In this document: one piece after another, positions 13,086 to 26,968 of the stretch
Numbering within the stretch: position 1 is the stretch's first letter
Layout of the letters: every line of letters starts with the position of its first letter
Source: Orthonyx spaldingii
Lineage: Eukaryota > Chordata > Aves > Passeriformes > Orthonychidae
Direction of reading: 5' to 3'
NCBI GenBank assembly: GCA_013397795.1
Contig: VZTJ01005907.1
Span: forward strand, 1,092,767-1,156,766
DNA: 64,000 nucleotides
Made by a program: the position numbers and the translations under genes
The notes under the pieces: generated by a model
Databases searched by the model: none
Told to the model about the DNA's origin: nothing
Seen by the model: the letters and a program-made list of their open reading frames with translations, nothing else

Positions 13086-14784
13086 TTTGCCTGTTGAATT
13101 CAGTTGGTTTTAAGGGCCACACACATCCAGGGTCTGCACAGTCACTGGTATGAGCATCCTCATCCTGATTGCCATCAGACTATGTAGCATGTACTAAAAG
13201 AAATGTTCTTTTGGTAGGAGTGAAACTTCTGTCAACCAATGCCAAGGAGTAGCCACAAGACATTTTGGCATTGGACATGTTTTCCCTGGAGGTAAGAGCT
13301 CACAACACTTCAAGAGAATCCATAGCAGTCTCTGCAAGGTGAGAGATTGTTTTATCCAAATTTTGCCTCATTTTAAACAACTGCAGTTGTTGCCTTTTTT
13401 AAAATATTGACAAACTGTATTAACTATGATGTATAGGGGTATCCTATCCTTCAGGTGTTAGTTGACAGAGGGAAGAAGCAGGGAAGGGGAGGGCTGGGGA
13501 TCAGGCAGGAGCTGTTTTTGAAGAAGCATCTGTCTGTGTCCTGAGGACGTGCATGGGGATGCAGGGAGGGAAAACGAATTTTGTTGGTTGTGGCACAGGG
13601 GAGAGGAGACAGCAGAAGCTGAGAGCAGGGCACAGGTAGGCAGGACTATGGATGGCTGCGATTTCAACACATGGATTTTTCAAAGGCTGACTTGCTTAGG
13701 AGCAGCACCGTATTTCTGGACACCAGGCATCAGAAAGAGCCAGGCATTCAGGTCCCTCTCAGCTAATAAAGGGTTTGGGATAGCCTTTAGCCCACAACAG
13801 ACATAATGGTCTATTCCTGTCACTACTGAACAAGAAGGGGCTGTGTTTTGGTGCTGGACTTCCTATGTTTTGGGCCTGCACCTCCAGGTCTGGAGACTGA
13901 GCCAGATTCCCAGTGCCAGCTGTACACCACTGTGCCAAGGCTGTTGCATTCTGAGCACTGTGTGCAAATGCCTGGTGAAACAGGTGGTGCTGTAAGAGGG
14001 GAATGCAACAGCTAAGCACACGTGCTCCTATGCAATTACATATGAAATAGTCTCTTGCTTGAGTCAAGCACAGCTCAGCAGTAGGAAACCAGGTCTCTCC
14101 AAGTTCCTAGATTTGCTAATGTTAGGTTGTACCAGACAATTCACATTAGAAAGGTATTGAAGGCATAGGACAGACTCTGAAAAGAGAACAGATGAATGAG
14201 ACTGTGAGGTTCCCATGCTGCCGCTGCTGCTGCAGTTGTCACAGAAAGACAAACTAGCTACTGCTTGAAAGGACAGATTTTTGCCCCCCTGGCCAGGTCA
14301 TACTGAACCTGAAAAAAGTGAGATTTTGAAGAGATTTTGAATGATGATATTCCGTCATACAAAACAGAACTCGCCCTCTTGTTCTTCTAAAAAAAGATTT
14401 CTTTATTGTTCCCTAGAAGAAATAATTCCAGTATTTTTGAAGGAAAACTTTGCCTATTTTGACCTGCTACTGTGAAGCATAGAGATTTGTGCCCCCTCCC
14501 CTGCCCTGTATCCATTTGCTGGGTGTTTTTTGAAGAAAAGTTTTTAACTTTCATTTTTCATTTGTAAGTCTAAGCCTATTCATTTAATTTGAATTAAATG
14601 GTCAAGCTGACCTCAAATAATGTCTGGTTTTCCTTTTTGCATTGTTTAGAAAAATTATTTTTTATTTGGCTCACCCTTGCCTTTGGTTGGAAACTTAAAG
14701 CTATCAGTATTTGCCAGCTTTAAGTGAAAATGAGCAAATATTCTTTAGCCACTGGGTGAAATCTGTAACTGGCTTAGAGCATTA

Positions 14785-14850
14785 TAATGCTTGTGAAGTC
14801 AAAGGAATCAGTCTGATTTATACCAGATGGTTATCTGGGCCTCCAAGGGA
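14785..14850. repeat. Possible ancient sauropsid interspersed repeat
   Basis: GAAGTCAAAGGAATCAGTCT then GATTTATACCAG and TATCTGGGCC resemble an old reptile/bird repeat whose consensus, as I recall it, reads TCAATGGAGTTACTCCTGATTTACACCAG...AATCTGGCC. Short, recalled from memory only. Confidence 0.35.
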
Positions 14851-17800
14851 AATTAAATTAGTATCATAGATTAAATTTACCATCAGTACAAGAAGACCTG
14901 TTTGCATCGCTAAGATTACATCTGTGGTTCCTCATAGATGAATTTTATCCAAGTCTCCACTACCAATGTTGTCACCCTCATGCTGCAGACGGTGCTTCAA
15001 AGCACCAATAAAATCCAAGGAGGTTTTTGCTGGAGCGATACTTCAGCCTTGGGGTGCAAGTCTTGCACCAGTGTTTATCTGACCCTGGATTTTAAGTACT
15101 TTGCTATCATCTGTTCATTGTGAGTATTTGTGCCAGAAACAAGTATAAAGATCAGAATGAAACAAAATGAATGGGAAGATAATTGTTTTGGTTGATTATT
15201 TTTTTTAAGGGAGGACAAAATAATAAAGAAAAATAATTGGGTTTTTCCAAAGAAAGTTTATATAACAGGGATAATTTGTTTTGACATGGGTAGGAACAAA
15301 CTGTGGGGAAAGACTTACTGTGGTACTGCATTTGCATAGATGAAGAAACTTGCAGTTTGGAAAGTGAAACCTGCAATTTATGAGCACAAAGGACTTGAAG
15401 TCAATATTTTGTTCCCCTTAGTTATTCGGTAATGGCTTTGACAGTTCCTCTGGGTTTGAAGAGATGCAGGTTTTTGGGCTGGCAGTATGTAACGTACTAG
15501 CTGATTTCCAGAGCTGTCACTGGTCTTTGATTTATATCTTCTATATTTTCTTTCTTGGACTAGTTAGTATCATCAAACTCTTGCCTGCCTTGGCTCTGTA
15601 TGCAGCAGTCTCTTTCCAGGGTAATTCCAGGATGGCTTATCCTCCATCATCTCAGAGAGGCTGCAGCTCTCTTTCCATCTTGCCCTGTTATGAGTGAATT
15701 TTAAAACCAAAAAGGACATTAGAATTGTGCCTGAACCTTGTGCTGGGGCATACGTTGAGCTCCAAGCACTCTTCCTAAACTTATTTTAAATCTATGCTTG
15801 TAGCAGATGAGGCATCAAATTTGTGTCACTCACCATTGCTAATGGTGAGGATGGTCCTTGCCTGTTTGAGTAGCATGAACATTTCTTTCACTGTAGCATT
15901 CTGCCCTTTTTCTGGATCTAAGTTTGTTATTTATATACTTGAAATTATTTAAAATTATGTGCATGGTGGAAGCTGTCTAGAATGTATAAATTGCTGTGAA
16001 TTATTTCAAATTAGAGAAGAAAGTGAGGAATGATGACTCTTAGCTGTAGTATCAGCATGATCACCATATGTCTTGTCTGAATTTCATGGACGAATCCCTT
16101 CACAAACACATCCTGTGCTGCAGCAAGGCTCCTTTATCTCTTCCCTTCCAAGGAGCACAGTAAAATCTCTTCTAGCAGGGTCACATGGAAGCATCCTAGT
16201 GGTTTCAGGCATCCATGAAACAGGTGCAAATCAAGCTTGCCTGTCTTCCAGGTAGATCCTTGTGCAAAAAGAACTGGCATAGTTAACACACAGCTATTTT
16301 GCTGATATAGAAAAGTAGGTGAATAGTTTTAGGGGGGATTTTATTTTAACACTTTGGAGCTGTCTTTGTTAAAGTCAATGACAACTTTTTGAAGCACACA
16401 GCAAAAGACAGAAGGATTCAGGGACTTTTTGTCAGTGTTGTTCCTGGAGTGCTGTGACTTCCTTAATCCTAGGGAATAACAGATCCAGCTGATATAAATA
16501 TCCTTCTCCTTTTTTTTTCTGTTCTTTTCTTTTTCTTCTCCATTTCCTCATTTCTCTATACCGCCAATATACATTGTGTAGATTGAATAATGAGATTTTG
16601 CTAGGGCAGAGAGTGAAGGGCAGCTCTACAGGCTTTGGGATTATTTAGCATTAAGCTCTTATCAGGATGTGGTATTTTTTAAAAAGTGTTTTTCTAACAG
16701 GCCTGGTACATAAAGAATTTCTGGTTGAATCTGTAAGCTCCTGCAGGGAGATGTTGATCCTTTATCTAACATTTGTTTTATCTGCTTCCCACTGGAGCAT
16801 AGTGCTAGTACATGAGTAGATTGTTGTCATATGGCCCCAGAGAAGTTGCTTCAGAGAGGAGTTCTATAGCTCCTTGATAGGGAAATTGTATTTATTTTTT
16901 TCTAATAACATGTATGCTTCTTGTAATATGAGAGAGGTTACTTTACCTATGAAGGCACTGACAGAGGTACTATTTTTTCACCAGCCAAGTGTTTCACTAT
17001 ATTAACAGTACCAAGGGACCCAAATTGTCTCATATTCGCTCTCTACTCTTAGGTAAAGCACTTGCTAAAATAAAGGCAATACTGATGTGAATCTAGACTA
17101 ACTGGGGGATTTTTTCATAGTAACTAAAATTTTGAGAACTAGATACTAGAAATGCAATATTATTATGCCTGTTTCCTCTTCGTTGCTTAAAAGCCAGCAA
17201 GAAGACTAAGACAAGGGAACACTGGGATGGGAAGCAGGAGTGGGTGTGAATGACTCTGGGTCTGTAGCACTAGCAGATATTTTACTTGTAAATACTCCCA
17301 TAATTCCTGAATCCCAAATGGGGTCATGACCCTGAATTTAGTAACGGCTGCACCAGTGCTCAGTTACTGGGGAATGGAAGCGTCTCACTCCATCCTGGGT
17401 CAATGTTTCCAGTAACTTGAAGATGACCAGACAAAAGTCACTGGGGCTTTTTCATTGGGATACTGTCAGGGCTAGGAAACTTCTGCTGCTCTGCTTACAA
17501 TATTGCAAACCTTAACTGGCCTGAGAAATCTGACAGCATGGGTGAAGGTGCTGTTCGTGATACAGGCAGCCCTACGACTTTAGAAACTGATGCTCAGCTC
17601 TGACTTGTGGTGAAGAGCATTCTCTGGAGTATGTAGGAAAAACAACTCTTTTCTTCATCTCACCATCCTTCCAGCTTGTGTTATGGTCTCACCCTGTTAA
17701 GGGCAGAGCATTCCCAGAAGACTGGTATATCTGCCATACCTCCTAAAGGTAGCTCTAGCATATGAACCAGCAAGAGTGACAAAAAGACAAGGCACCCTCT

Positions 17801-20800
17801 ATATAATGCCTGTGAAGTTGTCCAGTGGGGGCAAGGTGATTCTGGCTTGATACAAATGTAGTATTTTGTTTTGCCACTTCCCTGCCTGCTGGTTCCACAG
17901 GTCCCATGGAAAGCCACAGCTGTTATAGGAGGCCCCTGAACACCTGGCTGATCTTCCAAGGAGCAAGGGGAGAAAAAGGGCTTTGGAAGGTGTGCACCCT
18001 CTGGGCTCAAGGCTGCTGAGGTCAGGGAAAATTACACCTATGACAGGAAAACTGAATATTAATGTGTTTCAGATGGGCTATCTTGTACAATTACTTCCTT
18101 ACAGAAGCTCTGGTCTTATTGGGCACTCTGCTGTGTGTGGCAGTTAACATAAGGTTTGCTTTTGATGGAGCATGCTTGCTTAAGTCCCACTGCCTTTCTG
18201 CTCTAAACGCCTAATTTCACAAAGGAAACCTTTTTAAGAATCATTAATAACATTTCTTATGATGAGCTTGAGGAATGAAGGAGTCCCTTAAATATCTGCC
18301 TTCCCAACATCCTGTAGTAATAAGGGCATGAGTTTGGGAGTTATTTAAAGTAATACACTTGTATTTGCATCTTTTAGCTAAGAGAGGACTGGGATCTTCA
18401 GTACAATTCCTTTCAAGATGACCTTTGCACAGTTGTGTGTTGTCTGGACAAGCCATGGTGTCACTGTTAATAAGGACACTCATTGGAAAAATAATATCAC
18501 CCATGTTAGGTCTGCTGGCATCCCATAAAAATGCAGTGGCTGGGTACATGTCAGTATAACTGTGCAATGAGACTCTCCTCCCGTGGAAGGCAGTGGTAAA
18601 GTTCCTACTGTGCTTAAATTAGCCAGGGCTTCCTTACTTAGTCTTTCATTGAGGGGCATGAGATGAACAGCACCAGGGGGGCCACAGTTCTACCCTTGTG
18701 TCATGCAGTTTAAATACTGTGCTTGTCACTGCCCTCTTGTCACTGACCAGAAAACCACAACGTTTTTGTCACTCAGAACAAAGTTCCTGAGTGTAAAATG
18801 ATTATGTTTGTTGCTTCAGAGTCTATCACACAGTCTTAAAGATTGATATGGAGGCAGAGCTGGTCTTCTCTATTAACTGATTTTACGCACCAAAACTGCC
18901 TCAAGGCTGGTGTGTGCCAGGTAGAGAACCTGATTTTCCTCAGCTGCTGGTTTTGGCCAATGGTTTACCGGTAGGTAAGGCAAGTGGTTATGGAGAGATA
19001 ACCGAATCAGAATAGTACTTTCCCATGCTTTGTACTCCCATTGACAGAAAAAAACCTGTCAGTTTTAGGAAAAGTTTTTGACCTGTAGATTCCTGGCTTC
19101 TCTCTGAACTTGGCTGCCAGTTGATGGCTGGTCCAGGAGCTGCTGTGGTTATATTTCAGTTCCTGTTGACAGTCTTCCACCTTACAACCTCTGCAGCTGG
19201 CAGCATTGGTGTCAGGCACCGCAGAGAGGTCCAGGACTGAAGGAGGAGGAAAAATAAACAGCACGCTCAGAACAGGATGTGACCATCCTGCTTCTATGAT
19301 TCATACCCTGAGCAGCATCCCTTGGACCAGTACAGCCCAGTGACCAGGTCCTTGGCCCACTGGTTTCTCTTTGAGGTCCAGGAGACTTTCTGATATTAGT
19401 ATTATTTACAAGGAAACTGCTTTTGGCCTGTTTTTTCAGGAACTCCTGCTCTTGGCTTTCTTGTGAGGTGAAAATTTCTGCTTCAGCGAGGGCTCTCAAA
19501 GAGGCCTTGTAGTGCTGCAACGTTACCTGGGATTTTGATGTAAAAATCATTGAAAGTTAGAGGCTGCCTCATGTTACAGTGTTTCCTGTAGAGCTGGTCT
19601 GTGCATTCATCAGGGAGAAGTGTGGTGAGGTTTCTGGTGAAATGTTCACACAATGTCCACTTGCATACAGTGCCAAGGTCTCCCTCCCCCTATGCTGTCT
19701 TCTCCTTCAGCTTTTCAGTCAGCTTTAGCATTTCCTGGGTGAATAGTTATGGAGCTTTGTCAGGGAACTTTTCGGATGGCACATCTCTAAGGGCACCAGG
19801 CTCCCCTCTTGCCCACCGACAACTCTTGTTTTCCTTTCCAGCATTTGGGTGCCTTCTAAGTAGATTTAGGTTCTTCTGAACAACCAGAAAATTTTCAGCT
19901 GCTACTACACAAACTTGACTGCCATCTTCATGCTTTTCCTGAATAGTTGTGCTCCTTGTTTACAACCCAGAGAATGAAAGGGGAAGGTAGAATATACTTA
20001 TTTGTAAGGGATGCAAGAGGAAAATGAGTTTTTATGGTATAGTCAGAGTGTCAAAACCCTCTAATTTTTCTGACAAGTAACAACCCAAACACAAGCTATG
20101 AAAACATACAGATGTCTTCTCCTCAGGTCTCTGCAACCTGTAAAATTGAGGATTCATCCATTTCCCTGAAAATAAATAATTTTATGGCTATTTTTCTAAT
20201 TGCTTGCACTTCTCTTTTGGGAAAGACCAAATCCTTGCAACTCCCAAGAGGCTCCCCTGCACCTGACAACAGTTATAGTCTGTTTCCTTTTCCATAGCTA
20301 GGTTTAGCTCTTGATTTTTGTCTCAACTCCCAGGCAGATCTCACAAGTAGTTGTTTGTGTTTCCTTCCTGCCTGTGTCATGAAGTTTGTAGAAATGAAGT
20401 GTAAGATTTTATATCACATTGATGTGACAAATATCAAAAGAGAAAGGAAAACCAAAAACCCTATCTGAAGCTTCTGTACCATTGAAATACTTACAGCAGA
20501 AGGTGGCTTTGCTGAGATGGAATTTATTAATCATCACAGAAATCTCTGCAAGGACTTGAATTTTTCACGTATGTCATGTGAGCTCCTTTTCCAAAAAGCC
20601 CCATGTCACTAACTTGGCTGCTGACCTGTGTTCATGTGTTGCAGTGCAAATAACACACAAGACAGGCCTGCCTTCAAATTTTCACAACGCAAATCTATGG
20701 CTGGGGTAACAGTCAAGGAAACTAATGGCTGTGGAAAGGCTGAACTGTCAGTAACAGAGCAAGAATGAACAAGGGAGGAGACGTAAAAGCTGTCGACTGT

Positions 20801-23800
20801 CAGTCACGGGCTGACCTCGACATCTGTCTGTTCCTTTCCCATAGACAATATTTTGCAGGAGAAGCAGCAGAGAGAAAGCTTTGAAGAATGTTGCTTTGAG
20901 GGCTGTGAGCTGGCACGTGGGAAGTGGATGTAGATGCTGGTGTACGGAGGTGACTGCTTGCTTCTGGGTCATTTGGCAGGGTGCTCACCCAAACCAGTAA
21001 GGCTGCAAGGGGGAATTCAACAGTCTCTGTAGGGCTGTGGGAATGTCCATACTCCTGGGGCAGGCTGGGGACCCTGTAAAGTTATTGCATCTGCAAAACC
21101 AAATAAGGGGCAAATTTTAGGGTAATAAAATGTTCAAGAACCCCTCAGCATGATGGTATTGCATGAGTTGAGGGAAAAAAAGCCTGCCTGGAACAGAGCA
21201 GCAGATAAAAATGATCTGAGCTCTCCCAGCAGTATACTATGTCAGATAATCTTTTTCTATGACATTAATTTCCTTAGGCAGAAGATTAAGCACTTTTAAA
21301 TGAATTATAGTGATTTTAGTTTCTGCTATCCTTGCATATTGCTGCAATTATCTGCGTGGTCTCTTAGTTGCCCAGCTGTCATCACAGAGCCAAAAAGTTT
21401 AATAATGGTTCAGCCAAAACCTGCTCATTCTGTGTTTGTGTCTGACATGTCAGAATCCCATAGAATGAGCACCTCTGATATTTAGATGGAATTAATTTTG
21501 TACTCCTACCCAAACAAGGTCTGCTCACCACTTATCAAAGACATTCCAAGGTGAATTTTAGATGGAACTTGTAGTGGCTTTTTCCTTAAGCTAAATTTCA
21601 CTTCATTTGGATAAGTCCCTCTAAGTCCCTAGATGACTGGTGTGTCATCTAATAGTGGCCTAAAGGCTGTGTTGAATTACTGAAGAAAAATGTATCTGAT
21701 CTGTGGTCAAGGTGTTAAAAATTCAAGGCAGCATTCAGACAAGACATCCTAGCTACAAGTTTGGGCTGAAAGGATAACTCAGAAACTTTAATCCCAAAAT
21801 CAGAGATTGAGCAAATGAGTACTTTTATTAATTTTTAGGTGTTAGGAGGGCATACGACCTTTTTGGACTGTATCCCTCAAAAGAAGAGGTATCACAATCT
21901 GCACTAATACTAGAAACAGCCCTAACAGCTATATTACTGGAGGGCTTGTTCAGGTTAGCATTTCTGCAAGTCACTGCATTGTGCTGCTTGGATTTATTCT
22001 GCCTGGCCCCAGCACACAAAGGGTGGCCCAGCTCAGCTGCCCTGAGGACCTCAGTCACATGAGATACTCTGATACTTTCTCACCAGGAGTTTCTACTCTC
22101 TATTAACTGACACTCCGAACTGATTGAATTTAATGAGAGTCTTTCCACTGACATCATGACTTTGATTTATACCCTTAGTACATTACGCATTGTTTCGAAT
22201 GTGAGTCTTAATATCCTTATTCAGTCTGCAGCTTTTCCAAGTTAAATACGAATAAACAGACAGAAGGAAAAAATCCACAAGACAAGTTTAAGAGATTGCT
22301 CTGTGTCTGTTAGAGGCAACTCTTGACTAAAGTGAAGAAGCAGTGGTAAAAGGTGTCTTTTGCTGAGGAATTCAGAGTCCGAGGGACTCTTTGCAGGCAG
22401 AATATTGCACAGCTGAGTTATTTTCTATTAGAAATGGCAACTAAACCTCTCATGCAATAGTTAGACCAGTAAGAATGCTAATGGACTAAAAACCCGGTAT
22501 GTTTATGTTAATTAAATCTGTCAGCCACTGTATTTTTCTTCTATTTTTAATGTGTTTTTCTGAAGAAATGAGGCTTATACAGTTGCCATGGCTGTCTGTC
22601 CATCTGTTGGTCCCCCCTGCTCCTCCACGTAACTTTTCAAACTGTCAGCAAATTTCAGCCAATCTGGAAACAAAGGAAAACCTCTCAAAGACATTTCTAT
22701 GAAATTTATGAATTTCATGAAGTCTGGTGGAAATTTGCCAAAGGCTTGATTAATGCCCCACTCAAGGTAAAGCCATGGTTGTTCAGCCATTGTCCTTTCT
22801 GTATGCCCAAATGCACAAAAGCCATCTGCCCCCTCTTTGTGTGAAGGGTTTTAAACGAGTTAGAGCATAGGCTGTTTTCTTGCTTGCCTCAAAGCAATGG
22901 AAAAGTAAAGGTTTTACGGGAGCCAAAGATATCACTGGAGACCTGCAAGGGATTGGAGGGGAACTGTAGGGTGTCAGATAGGAAAGAGAAATAAATGAGA
23001 CCACCACGACGAATAGATGACAGCAGAAAGGGAGGGATACCTATAAGGTATTATTCACTGTCAGTTTTTCAGGGACATGACTATTTTTGAAGGATGAGCA
23101 AACATCAGAAAACCTGAGAATATTGCCAGTCAGGGGTGCAGAGTAAACCCAAAGGTGTAACAGGGTGGTAGTAGGGTGTTTTCAGTGGTATTGTAGGGGT
23201 AAGTAATAAATCCATAGGAAGCTGAGTTTCGTTAGCTCAGCTGCTGACAGAAGAGCTTGTCTTATTGAACTTTTTCTTGGCAAGGTTAGACAAGGGAATG
23301 ACTGAAGTTATTCAGAAAATATGCTCTCATGATTTCTTTGGGGCCGTGCAACTGTGCTGATAGAGATGACGACTCTTTTCATGATAAATTATGGCCAGAA
23401 AGCACACCTACCCTCTGCCATCTGCGTTCCTCACAGCACCCACTGGCTTTCCTTGATTCCAGGACTTAGTTCTTCTTAAAAGGGTGATTGTCTTGCTGTG
23501 CCACAAAGGTGGAGCTGCGCTGTTTAAGAGGAGGCTTTGTGAGCAGCTCCTTGGATGATGTGAGGAGGATCCTGCTTTAGAACTATGTGAAAGCTGATAC
23601 TGACTGGGATGGCAATCAGCACGCCTTGGTGGATGAAGCATTGGCCATCTGTGTATCATTCAGGAGCTCCCAGAGTCAATTCAGTCCAGACAGTAAACAA
23701 TGAGTTGCTGACACTTTCAGCTCTGCAAGAGCTCAGAAATATCAACATGCACATCTGAGCCGTATCAGTGGAAGCACACAAGGATTACATTCTTTTGGTG

Positions 23801-25475
23801 ATGAGTGCATTTTTATGTGAATAATCTGATGGAAGCCTGATGGTGTCCAACACATACATTCTTGCCGTGTGATTCTTTCGCCATCTCAAACGTTGTTAGT
23901 TTTAATGACACAATTATCCTTTATATATTCAGTTAGACATGTGGGTTGTATTCCTCCCCTTTTTTTTTTGAGTTATAATTAGTTTCCCTGAGAGGCAGCA
24001 GCTTTAATGCTTGGGTAGTTTTCTGAGAAGCTGGGACTAAAAGAAGCTTTTGGGAAATTACAATTATATGTCCATGGCTTTTATTTGGTATGCTTTATTT
24101 TGGTTTTTGTCTAGGCTGAAAGCTGTTGTTGACTGGCAGAAGATGCATTGAATCAGTGAAATTAGGCAATTTCAGTATCATGCCCTCTCCCCACCCCCAA
24201 ATCATACAAAGAACTTGTATATTGACTGAAAGTAAAATGCAATTTTTTCACTGAATTTATACAAATTACTGGTACAAAAAACTGAATACCCCTTTCTCCA
24301 GGTCATTGATTGAATTCACGTGAATTTTTTGCTGAACTTTTATAGAAGTTTATATGCTATGAACAGAAAATTTTGTAATAGATATTTGTATCAAGGTAAT
24401 TCTAACAAGATGTGACTATTTCATCAGTGTATCTTGGCAAGCAGAAAAAATATGACTATTGGCTTGGAAATGGCCTTGAAATCTTCTTTTATATTCCCCT
24501 TTCTGTTGTCAGCCCAAGGTGGCCCATGTCTGTCTTGGGGATCTTGTGTTACCCCATGAAATCCACTCCAAGACTACCTATGTGGATGCATAAGGACTCT
24601 GCAGTGGGTTTAAACAGTAGTAAAAGAAAACATCTATGGAAACTTGTCAGAGATCATATAAGCTGTTAATTTTTGAAGCTTGGTATTTGCGGTTAGTTGC
24701 CCTTGTGTTGTGTCCTGGCTTCGTGGCGTCATTAGGAAAAAACAAAAGAGAACAATTTTCACAGGCTTTGTGAAGTTCCAGTGGGGATGCACTGAGGTGA
24801 GGGATCCCATCACCAAGAGGAAACCTGTGGGTTTACCTGTAGTTTATGGTGCCTTTTTGCACAACAAATCTAAGGAAGAAGTTTTGAGAGCATCTGAGAT
24901 GTCTTGTATGCTCTGTCTGAGTGGAAAGTTTCATTATTATGCTGAAATTATTAAGACAGGCACTTTATTTCCGAGATGGAATGGGAACACATCTCTCCCC
25001 ATCTTCCCACAGTGCAGGGAGCAGCACTGACTCCTGCCACGCTGGCTAAAGTAGCTTCCCTCCCTCCCATGGGACAGGCTGCTTGCTTGACCACTGTGCT
25101 CCTTGCAAGAGATACAAAGGGGATAATGTGAGGTGTTGCTTCTCCTCAGCAGCTGGTTTGGCCACTGTGGGACCCCTGGGGAAAGTCAAGCATTGCCCCC
25201 ACTCTGCTCCCCTCACTTATGTCCCTGCCTGGCCCTGGCTGCTGAGGAGCAACAGAGTGGCCCCGTTGGGCCAGCATCTTACTCAACAGCGAGAGCAGTC
25301 AATATTTCTTGTAAGTTATTTCACCCCTCCAGTTTCTCTCAGCTTCAAGCCAGGGCAAAGCCAGGGTTTCCATCACTTCTGGGAGTCAGAAACTCTTTCT
25401 CACCAAGAAAGCCCATAGCAGCTAGAAATGGCAGAAAACACTTGGAGGTCCCTTGGTCATTCTCTGCCTCTTGCT

Positions 25476-25505
25476 ATTTTTTTCTTTTTTCTTTTTTTTT
25501 TTTTT
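25476..25505. repeat. Polypyrimidine/poly-T tract
   Basis: T-rich run with scattered C, ending in T14 and then AG. It resembles a splice acceptor but no coding exon follows. Confidence 0.85.
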
Positions 25506-26616
25506 AGGTATATTTGGGAATGATGTGTCCATGCTAGTTTTACCTGTCTCTTGTGAAGGGTTTCCAATCCCTTATTTTAAATGAAGCAGTATTCCCAGAT
25601 GGAAAGGCTCATCTACTGGCAAGGTCAATGATATAATTTGTTTATATAGATTCAGTCCTACTAAAAGGTGGGGTTGGGGAGAGAAGAAAATTCCTTCACC
25701 ATCTTCTACTTTTTACTTATCAAGTTGTGTATGCTGTCAGTGAAGCCATGCTCTGGAATGATCAGGGATGGTGTGGCCCCAAAAGGCTGTTGGTAGGGAA
25801 GAGGAGTCAGGGTGTCTGTAACTCTGGCTTGGAAGGAGTGTGCTACATAGTTCTCATTTTCTGCATGCATGATTAAAATTAAAGGAAAAAAATAATCTTG
25901 GCTCTAGCAGTGGGAAACCACACAGATGTGAACTGAATGCAACACTGATTTTATTTTTGCCTCTATGTCACCACTTCCTGTGACCTGAAGGATAGATTTG
26001 TCTCAGAGTTTTCTACAGCACAGGCAAAGACTTTAATTGCCCTTTTCAGAAATAATGGAGGAAAAGTACCATATTCAGTGTTTCATTATATACTTTCTGT
26101 GTTTTACTTTAGGTGAGTCTAACGCCTTTTTGAAATCCCAGATCTGTTGGAGATTTTATCCATTCCTTCCCTGGAAGCTGAGGATCCCAAGCACTTTCCC
26201 AAATTGACAGTTGCAACCTCTCATAAAGCCAGGTAAGGCACACGCACAGACCGTGAGAAAATTACACATGGCCGTGTGTGCATTTATATATTTGGTCATG
26301 AGACTCATAGATGCCAGCCTCCTCCCCAGTCAGGGGACTCCATACATGCATATGAACATCCAGAAACATCTCTGTGGTGTGATCAAACACACATCATCTA
26401 TCTCTATGTTTCCTGAGGATGGGTCAAAAAGCCCTGCCAGCTGGGTGGGTGCCTCGGGGGTGTATCCTTGCTCCATGGCACTGCAGATGGTATTTCCATT
26501 AGCTGTCCAGGCCTCAATAGCCCACAGCCCCTGCTTATGTGTATGGGCTCCTGCTCTATTCACATTACTGGCATTTTCACCTTCACACACTGTGCAGGTA
26601 TCAACAGGCATCTGGT

Positions 26617-26670
26617 GCATAACTGGTGCTAATTGCATAACTAATAATTAGCATAACTGGTGCTAATTGC
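26617..26670. repeat. 20-bp direct duplication
   Basis: GCATAACTGGTGCTAATTGC occurs exactly at 26617-26636 and 26651-26670, separated by a 14-bp AT-rich spacer. Confidence 0.95.
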
Positions 26671-26944
26671 CTCCCTCAGAGACCTCCCAGCTCCTCTGCA
26701 CGGCACTGGCTGTGTTGCAGCTCTCCATCAGCAGACATGGAAAGTCTTAGCCTGAAAAGCCAGGCACATCACATGGTGCCTTAACATGAGGTTACCAGGA
26801 TGAATAGCTAGAGTTTCACTTCCAAGGAGCTGAGTTCAAGTTTTGGTTGCAGAGGGAATTCTGTTTAAAGATCTCTTAAACCCTTGGGAAGCTTTCCAGT
26901 TTCTGGGTTATCACTGCTTAATCATACCCTCAGCCCAGTGCAGG

Positions 26945-26968
26945 GTTCTCTCTCAAGTTCTCTCTCAA
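26945..26968. repeat. 12-bp tandem duplication
   Basis: GTTCTCTCTCAA is present twice in direct tandem. Confidence 0.95.

Noticed and set aside
19290..19310. TTCTATGATTC resembling a CR1 3' tail
   Set aside because: The upstream sequence shows no CR1 3' UTR similarity; the match is too short.
25476..25510. Polypyrimidine tract followed by AG, looking like a splice acceptor
   Set aside because: No open exon with a recognisable protein follows, and the tract is a simple T homopolymer.
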